From: Euwallacea fornicatus
Taxonomy: Eukaryota > Arthropoda > Insecta > Coleoptera > Curculionidae
Length of the DNA stretch: 64,000 nucleotides
Assembly (NCBI RefSeq): GCF_040115645.1
Contig: NC_089545.1
Span: 2,976,001-3,040,000, forward strand
Direction: 5' to 3'
The notes beneath the pieces were generated by a model. The model had not been told where the DNA came from and searched no databases. It saw only the letters and a program-made list of their open reading frames with translations. A program made the translations under genes and the position numbers. Positions 13,148 through 22,850 of this stretch are shown here, piece by piece. Position 1 is the first letter of the stretch. Every line of letters starts with the position of its first letter.

Positions 13148-14335
13148 CTAAGGATGCATCCCTGGACTAGAACCCAGCCGTGGCCCATACAAGGAATAAG
13201 GGCTTAAATAAGGAGGTAGGGCAGGATGTCCCAGCGGAAACCCACTCAAATGTGGAGGCAATAACGACGGTTTGCTATAAGGATGGTACCTGGCTGTAGC
13301 CAATGGTGATAGAGGCGGAGTCGGATAGGTTCTATGCAATAAAGGATGAGTGGGAGGCAGTCCTGGAGGGGTCAGCAATGACAAGTTTCCACTGCTCACT
13401 TCATTGGTGGCACTAGTATGAGTCCGTAAATGAGCCAACAATTCTTCCGAGCTCGAAAATCTTTTACCGCAATATGTGGCGTCTCCTGAGATCCAGTTGC
13501 AAATATACGGCAGCTGACTGGCAGCCGCTAGAGCAGCAAGCTGCGCGTGAGCATAAGCTGCAGCTACAGGACTATAATTAGCAGCAGAAGTAGGTACTTT
13601 TGCGTGATCGCATTGGGTGCACCCAGCTGGGCATGGAGGTTTTAAGTGTGAGCTGACGCTGCACCCGGTGCAGTATGGATCGCGGCAAACTGATAACGAA
13701 TCTTGAGCTTTCATTCTTCCATAAGAAAAGTACGGACTTAGAGCACTTGTTCGTGACATAAAACTTGAAGTCATTAGATCCATGGGTAACCCTGGAGGGA
13801 AGCCTGGATAACTCGTCGTGCTTAAGAAGGCAGAATTCGAGGAAGGTACAACGCCAGGCTTAAAAGTTCCCAATGGTAAGTCTTTGATGGCCGGATCCGA
13901 GGAACTGGTGAGAATGTTGGGAGTAAACGCAGTCTTGCTGCTAGAAGTAGGACTCTCACTTCCCTCAGATGCTTTCTCGGGGCTCCTGGATGTTCTCTGA
14001 CTGTCCTCCCCTGGTGATTTCCTCTCAGCCGGACTGTCCCTGGCCGAAGTGGCACTTTGATTACTTCCACATCTCCCATTTATGTTTTTAACTGAACTTG
14101 GGGTTTTCACACGACTGCTTGAGTTGCACAAGCGCTCCTCAGGAGTGCGACTTTTCTCCCTGGGGCTCTCCAATTGTCTCTTCCCGGAGGTGACGCCCTG
14201 CTTTAGATCCACAGGCTTCTCTTTGCTCTTAGATTTATCGGAGCTGCTTTGGAGCAGCTTCGCATTGGGACTATCTGCTCCGATCTGCGAGCACGTCTGA
14301 GCAAGTAAGGCCAGAGGACTCTTCTTTGCGTCAAG
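13148..14335 (-). CDS. noc: NET-family zinc-finger regulator (No ocelli / Elbow B), 3' coding exon
   Basis: This exon encodes 395 residues of a Noc/Elbow-type nuclear zinc-finger protein, a family known to act as transcriptional co-repressors in eye, leg and tracheal patterning. Seen: residues 1-19 are LDAKKSPLALLAQTCSQIG, the family's N-terminal block; residues about 30-130 are a Ser/Pro/Lys-rich linker; CRDPYC lies at 217-222; an Ala-rich stretch at about 250-275 precedes one atypical C2H2 finger (C279, C289, H302, H306, with nine residues between the cysteines). The C-terminus has the Pro/Tyr-rich tail ending PYSLYGPRLGSS, as in ZNF703. The reading frame is open with no break to the TAG at 13148. 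The exon starts at 14335 because a splice acceptor sits directly upstream and the conserved block begins there; the open frame from the GTG at 14212 is only a sub-segment. Oddity: FKPG (158-161) stands where a Groucho-binding FKPY might be expected. The N-terminal exon is missing from view. I cannot separate the noc and elB paralogs with certainty. Confidence 0.95.
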   Translation of the reverse strand, partial: LDAKKSPLALLAQTCSQIGADSPNAKLLQSSSDKSKSKEKPVDLKQGVTSGKRQLESPREKSRTPEERLCNSSSRVKTPSSVKNINGRCGSNQSATSARDSPAERKSPGEDSQRTSRSPEKASEGSESPTSSSKTAFTPNILTSSSDPAIKDLPLGTFKPGVVPSSNSAFLSTTSYPGFPPGLPMDLMTSSFMSRTSALSPYFSYGRMKAQDSLSVCRDPYCTGCSVSSHLKPPCPAGCTQCDHAKVPTSAANYSPVAAAYAHAQLAALAAASQLPYICNWISGDATYCGKRFSSSEELLAHLRTHTSATNEVSSGNLSLLTPPGLPPTHPLLHRTYPTPPLSPLATARYHPYSKPSLLPPHLSGFPLGHPALPPYLSPYSLYGPRLGSSPGMHP

Positions 14336-14350
14336 CTGTAAATAAATAAG
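14336..14350 (-). other. noc: Splice acceptor of the noc 3' exon
   Basis: On the minus strand the sequence reads TTATTTACAG immediately before the codon for Leu of LDAKK. The AG occupies 14336-14337. The junction falls between codons (phase 0), because the 1188-base exon divides exactly into codons. In fly and vertebrate family members, a short N-terminal exon ends just before this same block, which supports the call. Confidence 0.85.
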
Positions 14351-15806
14351 AATCGTTTAGTTGTTTGCCATCAAGGCGCGAAAGATAAGACGGAGTTTTA
14401 AAACCCTCCGAGAGATATCTGGTCGAAAGGAGGCTTTCAATTCACATAGGATTGATCAAATTTAACACGCTTATTTCAGGCGAAAGGGCGCATTCCCAAC
14501 TATTTTGTAATCTCTACACCTTGCTTGTTGTGTTGTTAAGTTTTGTTGGTTTTTTTAATGTTTGAAAACGAACTAAAAAAAAATAATAATAGAAGAAAGA
14601 GAGTAAGAAAGAGAATAATATGGGTTGCACGTCCATTGGGTGTAGTTGCAGTACACGTTGACACTTTTCGAACACAAAACTCGTTCAACAACACCTCGTT
14701 CCGTAACGAGTCACCTACTAAACTTATGACGTAAATAGCTATTTAAAAGATACTTTCCCGGCTTTGACTGACATCAACCTTAAAACTTATGAAACATTAT
14801 TATTGTTCCATGACTATTATTCATTCTTCGCATGCAAAACACGGCGCTTTTTCAGTCAATTAACGCCATTATAAATATCATAAATCTATGTCGGATTTCG
14901 CCTAATTCTCCTAGTGTACATATATCATGCAAAGTTGGCATGCATTTCTTTGGTTATTTATCAAATGGAATTACGTAAGCTATGGATATTGGTTAATAAG
15001 GTGAAATGTTGCGAAAAGTGTCGCCGTCGAGACTGCTGCTGATGGTGATTTATTGGCCTGCTATGGGTTTACTAAGGGTTACATGTAATCTTCTAATTGG
15101 TAGGAGATTCAGGCAAAAGCTCAGTTTTATTTGAGGTGCAGAGCAGGAATCATACACCGAGTGTAAATCTGATGTTAATCTTGAGAAATAAGCAAGATTC
15201 ATAAATATGTCAATTGATAGGATATTGGCTAACCTTGTCATATATTGAATTAAAATCGATATACGAATTAATAATAGGAATTCGATTTAAGTCTGATCCA
15301 ACAGAAGTCTGGACTGGGAAGATTACGTCAGGTTCAAAATACCAATTTGAAGAGCGAAAACTACGAACAATAAATATACTACACAGAATTTTACGTATTT
15401 TGCTCTGGAACTTATTGGAATAAAAAAGTAATAAAATGGGAAGCATGCGATCCGAAGCATCATATATACTTCTCTGCAGGAAATAAGTAAGGAAACCGCT
15501 CGTAAAAATGGTCGGAGCTGCTAGTTTTTCGTCCTTTCCTAGAAGTTGAACCTCATGGAAGCTTCTGCCGATTGCAATAAAGCGGAGTGATTCAAAAAAC
15601 GTATTTCCAGCGAAGTCATAGGAAAATTTTAAAATTAGCCCCAAAATTTATTTTAAAAAAATCGATTCCTCCGGGCCGCGTGTGCTAGCCGGATGCTGCA
15701 CATTTTCGACGAAAAAAGGATGCGCCACTGTTTTTTCGGAAAAATTATTTTTGCATTCTCCGCTTTGTTCCGAAGAGACAGCTTTTTAGCATCACACTGG
15801 GTATTC
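14351..15806 (-). other. Start of noc upstream intron
   Basis: By the position of the acceptor this is intron on the minus strand. No N-terminal noc exon was found in it. The frames at 15210-15644 overlap on both strands and look like chance. Confidence 0.5.
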
Positions 15807-16500
15807 AGGCAAACCCTGGACATAGGGGTTTAACGTGGAAAATCGGTTTTTATTTTTTTGCCCCTGGACGTAACCAATTGAAAAACTTTTACCTGGAAGC
15901 CATGGTATTCAAGACCGGTCACAATTCCGAAATTTCTTCAAGTTTCTCATTAGAACCGTTTTAGTTCAAAACGGCTGTAATTTGAAGCCCGCCAAATTTG
16001 AATGTCCCGCGTAACCGTTCGAGGCCACGATTGGTCAGGGCCAGGATCAGAGTTAAAGAAACAGTGTCGCCAACAACATAAGCGAAAAAATCTCGTGTGA
16101 AATGATTTTTTCTTTTTTTTATATTACTTTTTAATTCAACGTAACAAAGACAAAGTGAAAACAAATATATTTAGCGACTGCCTACATAGTAAAGTTCAAC
16201 CAAGCAAGTGAACCAAAACAAAAAAACTTTCTTTGCAAAAACATTTACAGCGATTGCTCGAAGAGACCACCGACCAACGTAACTACCAATCGTGACCTCG
16301 AACCATCTCGCGGGACATTCAAATTTTTGAAATGTGGAGGCGTCATAAGCCGAAAGGGCTCTAATTCGAAGATTGAAAAATTTGCGGAATGATGGCCGGT
16401 CTTGGGAACTATGACTTCCATGTAAGTTGTTCAATTGGATGATCCGCACAGGTACAAAAAATAAAAACCGTTTTCTCGTGTTGATCTCCTAGTTTGCCTG
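15807..16500. mobile_element. Long-inverted-repeat (foldback) element, copy A
   Basis: The left end CAGGCAAACCCTGGACATAG and the right end, read in reverse, CAGGCAAACTAGGAG begin the same way. The two arms continue as reverse complements for roughly 270 bases. Shared landmarks are an AATCGGTTTTTATTTT-like block, AAGACCGG, TTTGAATGTCCCGCG and TCGAGG.CACGATTGGT. A short AT-rich centre joins them. No protein is encoded; the open frames inside are by-products. A second copy lies at 42465-43177, so this is a dispersed non-autonomous transposon, not a one-off palindrome. Confidence 0.8.
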
Positions 16501-17448
16501 GATACTTTGTAACCGTTGGATATTTGGGTCATGAGTGAAGAGACCGGTAAGTGCCGACTTCTAGCCTTATTTTCTGAAAAGGAAAAACCTCATCCAACTT
16601 CAAAATCACCTTGTATATTCTTTTTTTTTTACTATATTTTGTCCTGGTTCGTTCGTTAAATGGTTATAAAGTTTAAATTGATTGATCGTAAAATGGTATG
16701 CGCATGAATTGGTCACTTTTGAGTGGTGCGGTCGGATTGGCTTTTGCAAAATTTATCCGTGCAATACGGTTACTAGAATTCATTATTGAAAAAATATATA
16801 ATTTTGACTAGACTTCAACCACAATCTCAGGCATTCACCAACAATCTTCCATAATCACCCGCTATACGAATGTTTTATCAACACCCTACATCAAGTAGAT
16901 ACAACATAATCTAGCTGTGATCATAAAAGAGTCAGCCGATTGGATTTTATTGAAGCCTCTGCTGGAGTCGAGAAGTATACTCCGATTGATTCCCAGTCCA
17001 TTTATATCAAGCCAGGAAGCCATCAATAATAAATTGCGTTAGCCGTCGGTTCCAAGAAAGCTGTATATAAAATAATAATTCTTTTCAATTGGCTTTTAGT
17101 TTGGTAAATGATAAATTATAGGTTAGGTCGTTAGCGGACGCCATTAATCAACGTCGCGAGGTAATTTCAAACAAAGGAAACATGTCGGCAGCACATTATC
17201 TATCCTGGTCGTGGTCGATAATGAAAAGCTCCCCGGCATTAATAAAAAAATGAAACGATTGTGACTCATCCAGATCAGTGGCGGACGCTAATGACACCGC
17301 CTAAGGGGGCCAAAACGGATGGTGTAATTATGGGTGTTTTGTTTGATGGGAGGCGAGTTTTTCGGAAAACTACATCGTGCAGATTTATGTGGGATAATTA
17401 TGCTGAAATTGGTCTATCGGATCTGAGTCAACATCTCGGTCGGCATCT
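16501..17448. other. Non-coding stretch
   Basis: No gene is seen. 17100-17450 is somewhat GC-richer and may be regulatory, without further evidence. Confidence 0.5.
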
Positions 17449-17475
17449 AGGTAGGTAGGTAGGTAGGTAGGTAGT
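17449..17475. repeat. (GGTA)n microsatellite
   Basis: Six to seven tandem GGTA units. It borders the truncated transposase remnant at 17477. Confidence 0.9.
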
Positions 17476-17476
17476 T

Positions 17477-18135
17477 AAGACTATACTGGCGAATTCTAGA
17501 AGTTAAAAAATTAGGCAAAAAAAAGTGTGATATCCCTTCGTACATCGTCAACATTGGTAGAGATTTATAAGTGAGATTGTTCATAGTTTGCCATAAATGA
17601 AAATCCAATAGGGGAAAATCTGATGAGCGTGCAGGCCAACGTGTGCCTCCATCAATTGAAATGACTCTACCGGGAAATATTTCAGACGAATGATAAGTCA
17701 CTTTACCACCGTTGTGACCGAGCATCATTTTGCTGTAACTAAAAGTTATACCCATCTGCGGTCAAATGGTTTTCGTAAATATATGGTCCAATGATCGTAT
17801 CGTTAAGTAAACCAACTCGACACTTAGCTCTAAACCTACTTGCGGTTGACGTCCTTGGTGTTCTTGTGGATTTTCGGTACACCAGACATGTTCATTATGA
17901 CGATTGAACATGCTTGAGTTGGTAAACTTGCACTCATCCGTGAATATCGAATTGGAAAGAAAATGTGAATTTTGCCCCAACAGTGCCATGATATTACTGC
18001 AAAATATTTCTTCCTTTCAGTATTTCCTGAATGCGAGACTTGACTAATATGAATTTGAAATGAGCGATATTTACGTTTTTCCAAGAGTATTTACACTGGC
18101 TGATGAGATACTTTTCTTCTGCCATTAGCCATGTT
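17477..18135 (-). pseudogene. Broken mariner/Tc1-like transposase remnant
   Basis: Two minus-strand frames together show catalytic-core pieces. At 17762-17989 there is NSIFTDECKFTNSSMFNRHN followed by EHVWCTENPQ, the first-Asp block (FTDE) of this superfamily. At 17447-17755 there is GGTRWPARSSDFPLLDFHLW, the third-acidic block, degraded from the usual WPPRSPDLxPLDFxLW. A stretch at about 17990-18080 looks like the preceding helix region. Frame changes separate the pieces. The C-terminal end runs into a GGTA microsatellite at 17449-17475, which appears to truncate it. It belongs to a different subfamily from the 53.6-kb mariner. Confidence 0.7.
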
Positions 18136-18892
18136 GAAATAAAATGATTCAACAACATTCGAGTTAAAGTTATTCAATGTACTGGGTGGCCCAACTAAAA
18201 GGTCGCATCCCCATTTATGGCTCGCTTGGAAGATTTAGAAAAAATCGTCATTTTAGATTTTTTGAAGGAGGCATCTTTTTGGCATCTTCTGACTAAAGTT
18301 TTTAACGAAATAGAAAAAACATATTCTATCACATGTGCTATACGTACATCTCTTCAACCGTTTAAATTCTGATTTGCGTTTATAGTTAAAATGTTATTGT
18401 ATTATTAAAAGGTCGGGACGTTGAAAGTATCGTTGATTACACCCATCATCACGAACTTTGTTGCTGGGTTTTCCTAGTCTGATTCTCATTTTTCTCGCCT
18501 ACGTAATTATAGAGAAAATAGTTTTGATTTAAAAAGTTTGGTTTTATGGAATGTGGAACGAAATTAAATACCGATCTTACAGATAAACTGCTCACAAAAA
18601 TTTGATAATATTTTCCCGCATTTTTTCAGCGATCGGGGACGCCTTGACCAATTTCCATCGAGAAAAAAGAATCTGAAAGTCCGTCTCTTAAGCAATCATT
18701 TACGATTTTGGAAAAAAAAATTCTCAATACCCTAGGTAAGTAAGTTTTTTTTTTAATTTTTGTTCTGGAAGAAAAAGTGCTGAGGGTTTTATTTAATAGA
18801 ATTTCGATTTATAAAGAATCAAAATAACTACGTCCTTAGAACATAAAACTTAATGGCATTTAGGAAATTTTAACTGGACCTAAGTTGAGTTG
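18136..18892. other. Non-coding stretch
   Basis: ACTGGGTGGCCCAACT near 18180 resembles a diverged ACAGGGTG-type end and may be the outer border of the transposase remnant to its left. Nothing else is seen. Confidence 0.4.
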
Positions 18893-18908
18893 CATCATCA
18901 TCATCATT

Positions 18909-18940
<32 letters not shown>
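18893..18940. repeat. (CAT)n microsatellite
   Basis: Sixteen CAT-type units with one interruption (CATTAT). It reads (ATG)n on the minus strand, where it can be the tail of the non-LTR fragment. Confidence 0.9.
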
Positions 18941-19760
18941 TTCAAAAATTATGCACCTGTAGGCAATACACAGAGTGAAATAACGTTAATAAACAAATCA
19001 GGACAGAAAATCCTTAAGTGCATAACTGAACATCGTCGTCAATTAAATACGGTTCAACATCCAACGTAAGTGTAAGAAAAGCGTAACTCTAAACTGATTA
19101 AAACGTGTGATATCCTTAATACTGCTTGGCAGGCGATTGAAATGTTTCATGCAATTGTAATAAGATCCACTTTCGTAAAGAGCTTGCCGATATTTGGGTA
19201 GAATATAATTCGTTACCCCTGTCGACCGCAGATTTGTTGGAGCATGACATTCAAATATAATCTTGTTCCAAAAGAAAAATAATACACATTCTTGGATATA
19301 TATCGCATGCACAGTGAATAATGCAAATCTCTTTAAAATCTCCTCAACATGATCCTCTAGATCTTTATCCCACCGTAGTTCTAAGGGTCCGCTTACGACC
19401 AACAAAAGTTCTGTTAAATTCAGCATATTGGCCATAGAACCAGAAATGCGGCTCAAAATTTGCACGGTAGATCATTTTTCTTCCCTTATTACAAGAGAGG
19501 CTACATAATGCCTCAACGAAAACGCTTTGTTAAGTACCACCCCCCAAAAACCTGATCAACCGACTTACGTGAATTACACTATTATGAAGACTTATAGCTG
19601 ATGATATATCTAACGCTGTTCCATTTGTTTGAAAAATTTGCATATTAACTTTGTGGTTATTTACTAACAGTCTTTTTGTGGTAACCCACAAGTTTGCTTT
19701 TTGATCGATGTCCCTTGCATCTCTTAAGATGGACGATACTATTGTGAACAACAGGAGGTT
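18893..19760 (-). mobile_element. Non-LTR retrotransposon 3' fragment with microsatellite tail
   Basis: On the minus strand, 19530-19751 encodes ANLWVTTKRLLVNNHKVNMQ followed by a VIHVSRLIRFLG stretch. This resembles the reverse-transcriptase segment after the catalytic loop (A..W...NRL.LN..K, then FLG). Then 19043-19370 encodes an ECVLFFFWNK ... HFNRLPSSIKDITRFNQFR region like the C-terminal end of insect CR1/Jockey-type polymerases. A frame change lies between them. About 100 bases after the stop comes an (ATG)n run on this strand (18893-18940), placed where such elements carry a short repeat tail. The catalytic YADD-type motif was not seen, so the copy is 5'-truncated and dead. Confidence 0.6.
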
Positions 19761-22749
19761 CAGTCCCCAGCAATTCGCGGAAAAAATGTCCTCCTATAAA
19801 TCAAAATCAATGGATCCAAGTCTTTTTTTTTCATTCACTAGGAGAATCATAAATAGGGGTACAACGTTTTCGTTGGGTCATCCTGTACAAATTTACGATA
19901 ACGAACGCTATTTTGAACTATATATTGGCGTGATGTTCAAAAACAGGAAGTAATGCAACTTCTATTTATTAAAACTAACAATGCCATAAAAGAACTGACC
20001 AATAGCAGTAGCAAAATTAACTGTCAGGTTGAGTGACAGGTCAACGATCTATAGCTGGTGTTGAGCGCGCTATCTTGTGGTCGAAAATGGCGACCGTCAT
20101 CGTTACTTTAAATGATGCGTGACTTTAATTCAAGCGTTAACCCGAGGGGGTAATTTAAAATTGCATCTTCGAGCACACCACACATTTATCGTTAAATTGG
20201 GAATATTTCAGACTTATGGGGAACAACAATAGTTTGAATAGACGTGGAAATTTGAATACATTATTTGTAGATTGTTTTCGATCTCGTTTACACTCTTAGT
20301 CATCATTGAAAAGAGACATTCCAGCAATTTGTTACAAATGCTCATTCATACCAATCTCGGAGGTACAATCGCTTTTTCGTTGATCTTACATTTCATCAAT
20401 ATTTCCAGCACAAATTTCGTAGGTTAAATCAGAGATCTGCAGAACTTCTAATTATTCCTGGAAAAATTATTTCTCATCGTTTAAATATCTCCAAGACTAG
20501 CGTAGCGTGTTGGAATTCTCCTTATTTCAGTTATTGTGAAAGTCTTAGTGGATTATGATAACTCATGTTAGGTGTCGTATTAGCGCTATTCTTCATGAAA
20601 AAGCAGTTTCGTCACATCTGTGCTCCATTTGCAGAGCAAACAACTCTTCAATATCATCTGAAATATCATTCAGTGGGGTTAAGTTACCGATCAATTGATA
20701 AATTGAGATCATTTAGGTATTTCCTAAATTTCCGTTTGCAACTTCTTCGATTAACTACATTGTGGGGAGAAATGATTTACGTTGGCCTTCTTAGTAACTT
20801 AGGTTAATGGAGAATCAAGTGAAAAAGTACCTTTCTTCAAGAGTAGTTTCAGGGTTTTAGTTGATTAAAAGAACTAGAAGAACACATGTGGAGAACCACT
20901 TATCAAAATCTTATCTCTCTCATTTTATTTTTGTTGTCATTTTTATTCGCACCTCTAACATAATGTATACGAAAATAACACAAATTCAAACTCTTATTCA
21001 AAGGTAATGTTAGAAGCTCATTTTCAACTTCGCTGGAAAAATCATTATTATTTGAATGTTTTCAAGAACTTTGAAATGTATCATTTTCAATCTCTAAAAT
21101 CAACTAAGATCAATAATAACACACTTACAAAATAATCATTTGTATACGTGAGAGGTTGTTGAGCAGCTCAAAGGACGCTGTCTTGGAATTTTCATTTAAA
21201 GGAGTAGTTTATTAACTTTTTCATGGTTTCATTATTATTCTTCAAATATTGAGAATGAGTCTCACAGTGTTACTCGCAACTGCAAGATTTTACTAAGTGC
21301 TTTGCTTAAACCGACGCAAATTTATTATTCAATTTAGTTCCAGTGGAAGTGCCATCCGAGGACTCATCTGAAGTTCTATACACGTAAATACAGGTTAGTT
21401 TGGGATATATTGCTAATGGCATAATAGGCATGAATTTAACGATTAGACCTGTATGCAGAATTTAAATATGTATTAGGCGGCTACATGGAATACCTACTGG
21501 GAGGTACAGGGAATAGAATTCAAGTGCCAAGTATCTCTGGGTTTATTTAATATGTATTTACTCGGGTACATGCCCGTGGTTATTTGTTTGAGTTTTGGAG
21601 CGAGGTTGTAAAATTAAAAAGTTCGCATATTTTGATAATATTCTGAAAAATTTGCTGCGAAATTAAACGAACGTGAGCCCAGCTTGCTGATTTTAAATCC
21701 AAAGGAGGTATTTTTTGCGTATTTGGAAAGGACAATAATTTTATTTTTCAATAAATTATTACGTCCGATGTTCAGATTCGAAATTGGGAAAATCAGATTT
21801 GCATCGTATTTGTAAAGCAAATGCAGCAGCATCACAATTGATTTGTTCTTTCATTGTTGGAAAAAATGAACTTTCAACGGCACAAAACCGGTTGTAAAGT
21901 GTCACTTTCAACGCCTCTGCTGTTAGGTTACGCTTTTACTGCCTAGGCAGCGAAGGAAAAATAAAATTCGAAATACATGTAAGCATATATAAAAATCGAA
22001 TGAAAACAGATTTTAGTCGGTAAATCAGAGAAAAAAAATATGTGTTTTATTTGGCCAAAAAGGCAAAAAGCAAAAAACACATTTGGAAAGCGGTACAAAT
22101 TACAATAAATGATATACTATAACGCTAATCAACGATATTTTTGACTTTGCGGCCAGGTATATTTAATGCGACATTTTTGATTTTTCGAAAAATCCCGCAC
22201 CTTGCAGTTCGAATCTGAACGTTGAAATACGGTAAATGGTTAATGTACATCAAAACTCAAACACATATTAAATAGAACCAAGTACAGAGATGTCGCATAT
22301 ACTTGTGTTGCAATCCCTGGTATCCGGACAAGACTTAAAATATATTAATTTCCAAAAAAACTTCGTTTTTAAGTACTACTTTCTGTGGAGCAGGTATGCA
22401 AATTCACACTTTTGCACGCTTATATCAGTGCTTTTCCTTCTTCTCAGATACCTACTGTGGTGGGCAAGGGCGTCAAATACTCCGGTCTCAAATACTGATT
22501 ACTGGAAGTCAACATCTTCCAAACCGAATCCTTAAACTAATCCTTAGTAAATTATCCCATTCGGGCAGTTATCCGAATGAACGACGCAATCGGCACAATC
22601 ACAACCACCGCAAAACCATAAATCAAACATCGGCGAATCGGACTATAACCACAACGAACTCGCACAAAAACCGCAATAATTGTTTCCCACCATACGAATC
22701 TTCTCGATTTAATCTCCGCCAGCCATGACATACCAACACAACAACATCA
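19761..22749. other. Non-coding stretch
   Basis: No gene. TCATCCTGTAC near 19877 resembles a decayed transposon end. TTTTACTGCCTAGGCAG at 21936 is a half-copy of the 3168-3214 hairpin. Confidence 0.5.
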
Positions 22750-22850
22750 AGAGACAACTGACTGCCGTGCGCTCTTCGCTTGCCCGCCGCAGACGGCCGC
22801 GCTTCACAACATGCGACACTGTGCCGGTGACGTCACCACGTCGGTTACCC
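22750..22850 (-). promoter_or_regulatory. CG-rich patch with initiator-like site and perfect CRE palindrome
   Basis: GGTGACGTCACC at 22826-22837 is a 12-base perfect palindrome containing the CREB/ATF site TGACGTCA. A TCAGT arthropod initiator reads on the minus strand at 22757-22761. The surroundings (22540-23160) are markedly richer in CG than the rest of the window. A minus-strand start here would be on the right strand and side for a noc promoter, but that is inference only. Confidence 0.25.

Noticed and set aside
15210..15644. 144-codon open frame on the minus strand
   Set aside because: Low-complexity, hydrophobic composition from AT-rich DNA, with another frame open on the opposite strand; no family recognised.
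17600..17640. CTGATGAGCGTGCAGGCC, a second hammerhead-like core
   Set aside because: It lies inside the antisense of a transposase block and has no GAAA partner at the right place.
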